Part shown: one piece after another, positions 29,395 through 41,300 of the stretch
Layout: each line of letters starts with the position of its first letter
How positions within the stretch are numbered: the stretch's first letter is position 1
NCBI RefSeq assembly: GCF_018139145.2
Contig: NC_059500.1
Coordinates: 41,211,437-41,275,436, forward strand
DNA: 64,000 nt
Direction of reading: 5' to 3'
From: Gymnogyps californianus
Taxonomy: Eukaryota; Chordata; Aves; Accipitriformes; Cathartidae
Made by a program: the position numbers and the translations under genes
The notes under the pieces: generated by a model
The model's input: only the letters and a program-made list of their open reading frames with translations
What the model was told of the DNA's origin: nothing
The model's database searches: none

Positions 29395-32300
29395 ATGGAG
29401 TCTGGCATGGAGGAGATCCCAGTTAAAGTTGCAGTTCGAATCAGACCTCTGCTTTCCAAAGAAGTACTTCATAACCACCAAGTGTGTGTGAGATTAGTCC
29501 CAAACACACAACAAATTATCATTGGGAAGGACCGTGTCTTTACTTTCGATTTTGTATTTGGCAAACACTCAACCCAAGAAGAAGTTTATACTGTTTGCAT
29601 TAAGCCTCTTCTAGTGTCTTTGACTGAGGGATACAATGCTACAGTGTTTGCATATGGACAGACAGGTTCTGGGAAGACTTACACCATCGGAGGTGGCCAC
29701 ATTGGTAGGTTGTAGAAAGTCTGGGGGTTTTTTAAACTGATGAACAGTGTATTTGTGCAAGTTAAATATTTAATACATAGCAGATGATGCTGCAGAATTT
29801 TTAAGGGCTAATGAAAAAAGGTGTAGTAAAAAAAAATACTTCCAAAGTTTATGTGATAATTAAACTGTTCTAAAAACAAATTCTCCATAAACTAGGCTAT
29901 ACCAAAAATATCTAAGAAAAAAACAATTTATAAAGTGCTCTTTCTCATTCCCCATTTTAACATGCAACTTAAACTAGAATTTCTTCCGGAAAGGAGGTGT
30001 TTTGGAGATTCTTGCTACATTTATCTTAGCTTGAAAATGTCTGCTTTGGGCAATTAATTGTTTGCTTGCTCACTCTGCTTTTTTTTTTTTGAGACACATT
30101 TCTATCACATCATAGAAATTTATGGTTTAAGTGTTCCAAATGGATATAAATAGATTATTCTAAATATTTGTAGGTATTAAAATCTTCCTTTTGTTTAGAA
30201 TCATGGAATCATAGAATCGTTCAGATTGGAAAAGACCTTTAAGGTCATCAAGTCCAGCTGTTAACCTAACACTGCCAAGTCCACCACTAAACCATGTCCC
30301 TAAGTGCCACATCTACATGTCTTTTAAATACTTCCAGTGACGATGACTCAACCACTTCCCTGGGCAGCCTGTTCCAATGCTTGACAACCCTTTCAGTGAA
30401 GACATTTTTCCTAATATCCAATCTAAATGTCCCCTGATGCAACTTGAGGCCGTTTCCTCTCATCCTATCGCTTGTTATTTGGGAAAAGAGACCAACACCC
30501 ACCTCGCTACAACCTCCTTTCAGGTAGTTGTAGAGAGCGATAAGGTCTCCCCTCAGCCTCCTTTTCTCCAGGCTAAACAATCCCAGTTCCCTCAGCCGCT
30601 CCTCATAAGACTTGTTCTCTAGACCCTTCAGCAGCTTCATTGCTCTTCTTTGGACACACTCCAGCACCTCAATGTCTTTCTTGTAGTGAGGGGCCTAAAA
30701 CTGAACACAGTATTCAAGCTGTGGCCTCACCAGTGCCAAGTACAGGGAGACGATCGCTTCCCTAGTCCCACATAGTGCTGGCCACACTATTTCTGATACA
30801 AGCCAGGATGCTACTTGCTGCCTTGGCCACCTGGGCACACTGCCGGCTCATCTTCAGCCGGCTGTCAACCAACACCTCCAGGTCCTTTTCCGCCAGGCAG
30901 CTTTCCAGCCACTCTTCCCCAAGCCTGTAGTGTTGCCTGGGTTGTTGTGACCCAAGTGCAGGACCCGGCACTTAGCCTTGTTGAACCTCATAGAGTTGGC
31001 CTCTTAATTCTGCTTACTGTTACAACTTCACTTGTCTTTCCTCTACTAGTAGTTATTTAATGTTCTTGTAAGTACCATTGCTAGCCAAATTCTTTAGGTA
31101 GTGGATGTCACAATCTAAGGCTGTTCATAGCTCAGCAATTTTAGTTTTATATGTGTGATTACTAAATACATAGTTAGATGTGAGCAACCCTTTATTTTTT
31201 TGGTAAACAAGATTCTTGGTATCCTCTCATAGACAAACAGTTAGTTTCCATATTCTTGAATAAAGAGCACAAATTATTTATGGAAGCATTGTCCTATGCT
31301 GAATATTAAAAAAAATAAAAACAGAGTTTGGCATTAGTGTTCCATATCTACTTTGAAAAAATAGGAAATTACTGTAAATGTTGGTCATAAATCTTCTCTC
31401 ACCAAGTTACTAATGGTCTTTGCTGTATTTAAGTGGAATTTATAATTTCTCAAACCCTTGCAATGTCGTTGCCAACCATAACGAGTAGGAATAAAGAAGA
31501 GATCTATACTCTGAGGAGTATAGATTTAAAGTAGACTCCATATTTTTCATTACTTTTGTGACTATAACATTATGTAATTTAGAACTTAACTTTGAATCCT
31601 ATTAATAGATGCAAACAAATATTCTGAACACCAGAAAAACACATATTTACAAAAATCCTTGGGAACACTGAGCTCTCAGATTCCTTAGTATATTGAGTAG
31701 CAAATCTCACAGACTTCTCTCAATCTTCAGTCTTTGTAATTTATGTGGCAGAATGACTGCAAGCTTCTGTGACATCTTTGCTTATATTTTAGCATCAGTT
31801 GCAGAAGATGAAAAGGGCATAATCCCACGGGCTATTCAGGAATTATTTCAGCATATTTCTGAAAACCGTAACATTAACTTCCATGTGAAAGTATCTTATA
31901 TAGAGGTTTACAAGGAAGAACTTCGAGATTTATTAGAGTTGGAGACCTCTGTGAAAGAATTACATATCCGAGAAGATGAAAAGGGAAATACAGGTAGGAT
32001 TTCAGCTCTAAAATTTGGTGTATCGGGTTTCAGTTGTGTGCCCAAGTTATACTTGCCTTTTCTTGAAAGAGCTTATTCACTACTAATACTAGAAAAAAGT
32101 TAAATTTTCAGAATATAAACTCAGTTTAGCTGATTTGAAGCAGTTTTGGGTTTAGATGCCTGTGAACGATATAGATGTTCCATCAGAAATGGCAACAAAT
32201 GATAAAGTAGAAATACAGTTATTGCTTCCACATTCTGTCTAGAAACACAATAGTGTATGATTATTCTCTTGAATAAGTATTTTAAGGTTAAACCTTTGCT

Positions 32301-35300
32301 TCTCCCTTCAAAATTATAATTGTTAAGCCACTTATGCTGTAAATATCTGCCCCCCTTTCACTAGGAAATGAGTGGAAGAGAACATTTCATTAAGAGTAGC
32401 ATCTGAGATTTTTTGGAGGCTTTGAAATTAACACTTATCCCATAGTTCTCCTGTCCACTCCATGAAAATGCTAGAAGAATCCCCAGCAGAGATATTTTAT
32501 TCTGAAACTGTATAATCTGTTTTTTTTTTTTCTTTTTTCTTTATATTCTAATTGTGTATCCTCTGATACTGATATACTGTTGTATTGAGCTGGCATGGTT
32601 TTCTTGTCTGTAGCTGGAATTTAGCACAAATCTTGCAGACAATATCATTGCTTCATAAGGATCCCATAATATATTTTGAACTCTTTCTCTTCTTCAGTAC
32701 AGTTCGAGTCAGCTTCAGTAGATTCTGCTAGGACATTTTCCATCCTTCATTAAAACAAAGGACAAAAAATATGCTTGGTAGGAGTACTTGGTAGAAGTAC
32801 ACTTTCACATTATTAGATTACTAATAGATACCTGTCCAAAAGGCCCAACGGCCTGAGCTATATAGAATAGAAATTCTGTTCTTACCATAGGCTAGGAATC
32901 ATTTCTACTGCAAACTTTTTTATTTTTAGTCTTTTTTTTTTTTTTTAAAACTGGCAAAATATCCTTTGAGCTAACTTTGCTCATATTTTTTCTAGATAGC
33001 ACTAGATTGCAAATTGCATATGGCAATGTGTAAATGAGTAAAGCTATGTATTTCATTTAAGATATCGTTTCAAATGCTATGACACAATACACCTATATAT
33101 TAAATATCTGCAGGTTTCAAATGTGTTGTACCTCATGCTTTTCACATATTGATGTTTTATTTTTCTATAGCTATATGCTATGACCTCATAATAATGCAGG
33201 CTTGTATGTTTTCTAATATGTGTTTATAGTTTGATTATTCCTAATTGCTGCAAACATTTGCTGAAGAGTTTAGAATTAATTGAATTATTCTTACTTTCTT
33301 TGGTTTGGTGTTTGAAGTGATTGTCGGTGCTAAGGAATTCCAAGTAGAATGTGCAGATGAAGTGATAAGCCTGTTGGAAAGTGGCAATGCAGCTCGTCAC
33401 ACAGGCACAACACAAATGAATGAGCACTCTAGTCGATCTCACGCCATTTTTACCATCAGTATTTGTCAGAAACAGTCTGCAGAGTCTCAAAAAAATACTG
33501 ATGCTGCACAGGATTCATCTTGGAAATCAGTCCAGATGATTGCTTCGAAGTTTCATTTTGTCGATTTGGCAGGCTCAGAGAGGGTGACAAAGACTGGAAA
33601 TACTGGTGAACGCTTCAAAGAATCAATTCAGATCAATAGTGGTCTGTTGGCCTTGGGAAATGTCATCAGTGCCCTTGGAGACCCAAAAAGGAAAAGTGTA
33701 CATATTCCATATAGGGATGCTAAAATCACTCGTATTCTGAAAGACTCCCTTGGAGGAAATGCCAAGACTGTCATGATAACGTGTATAAGTCCATCCTCAT
33801 CAGACTTTGATGAATCTTTAAATTCCCTCAAATATGCCAACAGAGCCAAAAACATTAGAAATAAACCAGTTGTAAATTACAACCCTGATCAAGACCGGAT
33901 TGATGAAATGGAACTTGAAATCAGATTGCTTCGAGAAGCTTTGCAGAACCAGCAAGTCAGTAATCAGTGTTCACACAACTTAAATCAAGAAAGAACTCGT
34001 ATCAGTTCACTTGAGGAGCAGCTCACCCGGCTTCAGGTTCAATGTGTCAGTTATAGAAATTGTGTAGATGAAGCCTTCCCATTTCTGGTTGATTTGAATG
34101 ATGATGTTAGCTTAAGAAGAAGTCAGCGGGACAGGTTGCAGAGCTGGATCACTATGGTACAGGAAGTAAGGAAGGAAGCTCTCACCATGCAGGAAAGTGA
34201 CACAGGGATGGGGACCAGCCAAGAGCCACATCACATCACAATTCTTCAGCTAAAGAGGGAACTAAAGAAATGCCAGGTATTTAATTATAAGTTGATTATT
34301 TAAATAACTATGTGAAAGAGCAGTCTGCTAAAACTTGAATTCAATTTCGAAAGATGGAAAACTGTTACACTTACTTGTATTTAATTTGACAATTTAATTC
34401 ACAATCGTGTATAACTTTGTTTGTCTAGTCCCTGGGACATAGCTTTATTTTAATGGGTGATTGAATAGACAATTGTCTTAATCATGATAGAGATAAGTAA
34501 AGTAATGTTGTGTTTTGGCTAGTCAGTTTCAAGGTGATTCTGTGAGGCTGAGCTGTTTTATCTGTTAGATTTTTTGTTTTCAGCTATGCTAGTGTGCTAG
34601 GTCTGGCTGGGATGCAGTTAATTTTCTTCATAGCAGCTCATAGGGTGCTGTTTTAGATTTGTGACCAATACAATGCTGGTAACACACTAATGTTTTAGGT
34701 CTTCCTGAGCAGTGTTTGCACAGCATCAGGCCTTCTCTGTTTCTGCCTCTGTCCCCCAATGAATAGATTGGGGGGTGCACAAAAGGTTGGGGACACACAA
34801 ACACACACAACCAAGCAGATGACCTGAACTAACCAAAGAGATATTTCATGCCATATAACATCTTGCTCAGCAATTAAAAGGGAGAGTAGGAGGTTTAGGA
34901 AGGTTAGCTGTATTTTGCCTGGGAACTGGCTGGGCATCAGACAGCCTTGGGAGGTGGTGAGTGATTGCCTTTTCATCATTTGTTTTGTGTTATTTTCTAT
35001 CTCTCTTCTTCCACTTCACCTTTACTTACTGAACAATTTCTATCTCGACCTACAAGTTTTCTTGCTTTTACTCTTCCTTTGGTCTTCTCCCATCCCGCTG
35101 GGGTTGGGGGCGGGGAAGTGAGTAAGCAGCTGTGTGTGCTTAGCTGCCTACTGGGGTTAACCCACAACAGTCCTTTTTGGCACCCAACATGCAGTTCAAG
35201 GCCTTCAAGATAATAACAGATTTGATTAGAGTGTGCTAGATTAAACTTCTAGCTGTTATACCTGTTTAGTTAAGTTGTTATTTGAGTGGCTGTTGCAGAT

Positions 35301-38300
35301 CATGATGCTGGCATATTTACTTCGGGTGCTGCCTTACATGTTTCCTCAAATATGCTGATGCTTGATTCCTTTCTAGCTGTACAACAGACTCCAAGAATCA
35401 TTAATGACTGCTTTCAGATTTTGCTGTTTAGTGTGTTATCACTTTGTTTTCCTTTGCTTGGGAGAGCTATGATAAAACCACTGGCCTTCAGCCTAATCTG
35501 GTATTTTGTCTTACATTGTTGGTGTCCCAGTACTCCAAGAACCACCTCAGGGACAAAACCAGCAACTATGCATTTCCCCTCTTCTCCTCCGGGAGACATT
35601 TTGTGGAGAGAGGAAAGAATGGCACCTATCCCTTCCTCTCCTCCAGGATAGGTTTTTATAGCCTTGATGTAATGACTTCTCAGTTCCTTCAATATCCTCG
35701 TGTAATCAGACTGTTCATACTGGTGTGTGTTGTGATCCTGATTTTGATTATTCTTCATAGGGTTAAACAACTGATTGCGGATGTCACACAGGAACATGCT
35801 CTAAGGCGATTGATCCCTGGGATGGCAGGGTGTATGGGAGGAGTTAGGCAGGTGCGTAGGGTCATTATTGCCTCGGATAGCTTGGGATTTCATGCCTGAA
35901 CAGGCTTGTAAACCCATCAAACTAATACACCTTTTGAAAGAGGGGAGGTGAAACACAGTGACTTCTGAAGTTGTGTTGGGACCTGGCCCATGCCTATCAA
36001 GCCACTGTCCAGTGCCCTCAGAGATGCAAGAGGGTGTCCCGATCTAAGAGCCCACAAACGGGCACTGAGAAGGTCTCTTGCTCTGAGGCCACACAAACGG
36101 ACACTAAACCAGAGACCGAACCCTCAACTGTAATAGTTGCTCCTGTAGTGAAGAAGAAACAGTGGAAGCAGAGGTCAACTCAGTAAGAGAAGCAGCAGGT
36201 CCTCCTGAGAGGAGGAGAGAGGAAGAATCAGAAGAGGCAGCCTATTCTGCAGCAGGACAGGGGAGGAAAGAGATAGAAATTGTAAGAGGCAGAAACTACC
36301 CGGTCCCTATCCATGACCAAGCTGCAAGATAGGCGGAAAGATTTCATCTGTCAGCAAGATGAGTGAATTGCTACTGGTTGCTCCAGTGCTGGGATAGTGG
36401 GGCTAACAGTCTGGAACTAGACGGTGGGGAAGCACAGCAGCTGGGGTCCATTGCTAGGGACTGTGGGATTGACAGAGGGATCAGAAGAGGGGCAGCTACC
36501 TACAGCCTCCAGAGGTGCCTCTTATCAAGCATGAAGACAAGGTACCCTCTTAAGGAAGATATTGTAACCCAGTGAGGCAAGTGGACTACCACAGAGGAAG
36601 GTATCTAGTGTCTGAGGGAATTAGTGGTGGTGGAGGTGGTCTACAGTGACACGGACAATAGTCATGCCCCCAAAGATCCGAATGATATACAGTGCACATG
36701 ATCTGTATGGCAGAAGTCTGTACAGAGTGCACCGACGTCATGCTCCAGCAACCTAGCAGTGATGGATTGGGCTGACATTGAGGCACCAACTTTGTATAGA
36801 CTGGTCTGCCAGCTCCAGGAATTCAAAGAGAATCTCTGTTTCCCCTCCCTGCTGTGGGCCTGCATCTCAGCTGTGGAAAGACAGTTCCACAAGGTCCGGC
36901 AACTCGAAGAGAATGTGAATTATCTCTCTCCCTCCTTGCCCCTGCAGGCCAGCATCTCAGCTACCACGATGTGGCCTTTCTCTGCTCAAAGGAAATAAAA
37001 CCATGGACACATGCCTCGTGCCACCCTGTGGTTCTATCTGCGTGACTGTGGGGAGGATATGAGGAAGTGGGACGATGCACCTACCTTGGTCCTAGAAGTC
37101 TGTGTACATGAATTGTGGGAAAAAGCAGTGGTTAAAAAGGGTCCTTCCAGGAAGATTACCACTCCGGTTGCTGTCGAGCAATTCCCGAGATGCAGTAGAT
37201 GGGCTGAGGACCCCTCTCCTCTTTCTGATACTGATCCAATGGACTTAAGTCCATTGTTTGAACACCACGCCTTCTACCATGGAAGGACCATGCTGGTCTG
37301 TAGTAGGATCACACCTGTGAATAGTCCTTGTAGCATAGCTTGGGCAACAGAGACAGACATGGGCTCCTTTCATGGTGTAAAGACTTCTGGTTTGCAATTA
37401 CAGGAGTCAGGTAGTGAATGCTCTAATTGGGAATAGGGAGGCCCTCCCTCTGGCCAAGCGGAGGAAAGGGACGATTGGATATACTTTGGTTTTGGTGGAC
37501 ACAGGTGCACAGTGTACCCTAATGCCATCAGGATACAAGGAGGCAGAACACATCTGGGTTTCTGGAGTGACAGGGAGATCCCAATTGTTGTCTGTGTTAG
37601 AAGCTGAGGTGAGCCTAACAGGAAACAAGTGGCTGAAACATCCTATTGTCACCAGTCCAGAGGCCCCATATATCCTTGCCGTTGACTCTCTCAACAGGGC
37701 AAAGCCCCAGAAAGCTTGCAATGCATTGATGACATCACTGTGTGGGGCAACACAGCTGAGGAAGTGTTTGAGAAAGGGAAAAGAAAATCCAGATTCTTCT
37801 GAAAGCTGGTTTTGCCATAAAACAAAACGAGGTCAAAGGACCTTTACGAGAAATCTAGTTTTTGGCAATAAAATGGCAAGATGGGTGTCATCACACCCTA
37901 GCAGATGTGATCAACAAGATAACAGCCATGTCCCCACTAGTTAACAAAAAGGAAACCCAGGCATTCCTAGGCATTGTGGGATTCTGGAGAATGCATATTG
38001 CAGGTTATAGTCAACTTGTAAGTCCTCTCTATCGAGTGACCTGAAAGAAGAACTATTTCAACTGGGTCCCCCAGCAGCAACAAGCATTTGAACAGATCAG
38101 TCAGGAAATTGTTCGTGTGTTAGCCCTTGGGCCAGTCCAGACAGGACCAAGTGTGAGAAATGCGCTTTACGCTGCTGCCAGGGAGCATGGCCTCAGCTGC
38201 AGCCTCTGGCAGAAAGCACCTGGAGAGATCCAGGGTCGACTTCAAGGGTTTTGGAGCTGTGGGTATAGAGGATCCGAGGCCCATTACACCCCAACTGAAA

Positions 38301-41300
38301 AGGAGATACTAGCAGCATATGAAGGGGTCCAAGACGCTTCAGAAATAGTTCATACTGAAGCTCAGCTTCCCTTGGCACCACAATTGTCTGTACTACATTG
38401 GATGTTCAGAGGAAACATCCCCTCTATTCATCATGCAACTAATGCTACATGGAGTAAGTGGGTAGTGCTAATCACACCGTGGGCCTGGATGGGGAGTTCC
38501 AACTGCCCTGGAATCCTGGAAGAGATCATGGGCTGGCCAGAAAGCAGAGACTTCAGAGCACAGCCCAGGGAAGTGACTCAAGCCGAACAGGCCCCACTGT
38601 ATAATAAATTACCAGAAAATGAGAAACAATATGCTCTGTTTCCTGATGGTCGTGTCATATTGTGGGAAACCATTGGAGGTGGAAAACTGCTGTGTGAAGT
38701 CCCCCATGACAAGTTGCAGAAATTGCTGAAGGGAAAGGTGAATCGAGTCAATGTGCAGAAGTAAAAGCCATCCAGCTGGCCCTAGATATTGCGGAACAAG
38801 AAAAGTGGACAGTACGGTACCCATACCACCACCTGAAACACCATATGGTACGCATACCACTGCCTGAAACACTGTCCTGGGCCTCGAAAAGCAAGTTATG
38901 TGGTGACATGGCACCCCAGGAAGCATTGAGTCAGACAATGGGACTCATTTCTGAAACAATCTCATAAGTACTTGACCAAGAAATATGGCATTGATTGGGT
39001 GTATCACATTCCCTATCACGCACCAGCCTCCGGAAAGATTGAACGATACAATGGACTTTTAAAGACTGTACTGAAAGCAATGGGCACTGGGACGTGTCAG
39101 CAGTGGGATGCAAATTTAGCAGAAGCTACTTGGCTAATTAATACCGGAGGATTAGCTAAGCCACCTGGACCTGCCCAAACAAAAACCGTATGTATTGTAG
39201 GAGGAGATAAGGTCCCTGTAGTGCGTGTAGAGAACTAGCTGGGAAAGACAGCATGGGTTGTTCCTCCCTTGGGAAAAGGCAAAGCTGTTTGTGGGGCTGC
39301 TTTTGCTCAAGGACCCAGATACACTTGGTGGCTAATGCAGGAGGATGGGGAAATCTGACATGTACCTCAAGAGATTTAACCTTGGGGGAAAATAACCCAT
39401 GATCTGAGTTGTATATTTTAGAAAGTACTACAGCAGGAATCACCTAAACCAACAGAGAGCAAGCCTCGCAAAAAGCCAGCCAAGTGCAGCAGTGACCCAG
39501 CCTGAGCTGGTTTTGATGTCCAGTAACTCAACACAACATGCCTCTCCTGTCCTGAGTGAGCACCATAACAGACAGAACCCAAGTCATGGAGTAAAGGAAT
39601 TCAGTGGACATTTGAGGAACATTTTATGAGTATTTTACAGGGATGGCCCATAGACTAAGGGAATGATATCTCTGTATAAATTAAAGGACGAGAAGGGAGG
39701 AATGGTTAATGAGGTTGTATTGGATAGTGTGGGAATTGAGCATGACATAAGTACTATGGAATATGGAGTGGAGATTGTACTGGGTCTGGCTGGGATGGAG
39801 ATAATTTTCTTCATAGCAGCTCATAGGGTGCTGTGTTTTAGATTTGTGACCAATACAATGCTGATAACACACCAATGTTTAGGTTCACAGTGTTTGCACA
39901 GTGTCAAGGCTGTCTCTTTTTCTCCCTCTGCCACCCCCGGTGAATAGATTAGGGGGTGCACCCAGGGGTGGGGCGGGGCACAACCAGGCAGATGACCCGA
40001 ACAAACCAAAGAGATTTTTCATGCCGTATGACATGCTCAGCAATAAAAAGGGAGAGGAGGAGGGCTTAGGTACATTAGCTGTCTTTTGCCCAGGAGCTGG
40101 CTGGGCATCAGTCTTCCTGTGAGTGATTGGTTTTGCATCCTGAGGCGGTGAGTGATTGGTTTTGCATTAATTGCCTTTGCATTACTTGTCTTGTTTTCTT
40201 TCTCTCTTCTTCCACTTCACTTACTGAACAATTTCTATCTCAACCCACAAGTTTTCTTGCCTTTACTCTTTGTGCTGGTTTTGGCTGGGGTAGAGTTAAT
40301 TTTCTTCATAGTAGCTAGTATGGGGCTATGTTTTGGATTTGTGCTGAAAACAGTGTTGATAATACAGGGGTGTTTTCGTTATTGCTGAGCAGTGCTTACA
40401 GAGTCAAGGCCTTTTCTGCTTCTCACACCACCCCACCAGCGAGTCGGCTGGGGGTGCACAAGAAATTGGGACACAGCTGGGACAGCTGACCCCAATTGAC
40501 CAAAGGGATATTCCAGACCATATGACGTCATGCTCAGCATAAAGCTGAGGGAAGAAGGAAGGGGGGGACGTTTGGAGTGATGGCATTTGTCTTCCCAAGT
40601 AACAGTTACGTGTGATGGAGCCCTGCTTTCCTGGAGATGGCTGAACACCTGCCTGCCGATGGGAAGTGGTGAATGAATTCCTTGTTTCGCTTTGCTTGCG
40701 TGCGCGTCTTTTGCTTTACTTATTAAACTGTCTTTATCTCAACCCATGAGTTTTCTCACTTTTACTCTTCTGATTCTCTCCCCCATCACACCGGGGGGAA
40801 GTGAGCGAGTGGCTGTGTGGTGCTCAGTTGCCGGCTCAGGTTAAACCACGACACTCTTCCTTTGCTCTTCCCCAGTCCCACTGGGGTTGGAGTGGGGGGA
40901 AGTGAGCAAGTGGCTGTGTGTGCTTAGCTGCCTACTACTGGGCGTTAACTCACAATAACTACTTTCAGTTGTCCTGTAAACTCAGATGTTGTTTTGTATC
41001 CTGCAAATAAATCAGTCTGTCAGAAGCATTACAGATACAACTACAATGCAGATATTTTCACAGATATCAGTGTACTTACAGATAACCCATGGGCTAAGTT
41101 TTGCAACTTATATCTAATATTATCTAATACTATGTATGTAGTATACTAGTCTATCTAATACTATGAAGTTGCAAGTATCTCATCTATTATCATTAAGTAA
41201 TTTCCTAACCTGTATTTCTTCAGCAATGTTCTCACCAAGAACTCCTGCATTTCCTTTTAATTATCATGCCTCTAGCTAACTGATTTTCTAAACTATTTAC

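Larger units (their letters stand above)
29407..34276 (+). other. KIF27: KIF27 motor-domain exons
   Basis: Exons 1-3 encode the kinesin motor. The P-loop GQTGSGKT is at residues 84-91 (29656-29679). Switch I NEHSSRSH is at 33419-33442, switch II DLAGSE at 33563-33580, followed by [16 protein letters not shown]. All catalytic motifs are intact, so an active or at least nucleotide-binding motor is expected. The end of exon 3 already enters the neck and first helices ([14 protein letters not shown]). Confidence 0.95.
34593..40957 (+). mobile_element. ERVL-like provirus, decayed, in KIF27 intron 3
   Basis: A 5' LTR (34593-35169) and a 3' LTR (39776-40957, interrupted by a nested LTR) flank about 4.6 kb of internal sequence, all in the sense orientation of KIF27. 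The LTRs share TGT(G/A)CT(A/G)GGTCTGGCTGGGATG at the start and GCTTAGCTGCCTACT near the end. A primer-binding-site-like TGGCACCCAACATGCAG starts at 35178, eight bases after the 5' LTR. Gag-like, protease, reverse-transcriptase remnant and integrase pieces follow in order; no env is seen. The host flanks GCTAG and ACTAC match only partly as a five-base duplication. Many stops and frameshifts show it is inactive. Confidence 0.88.

Noticed and set aside
35414..35797. 127-codon minus-strand frame in the provirus leader
   Set aside because: It is antisense to the retroviral element and overlaps the plus-strand frame; no similarity.
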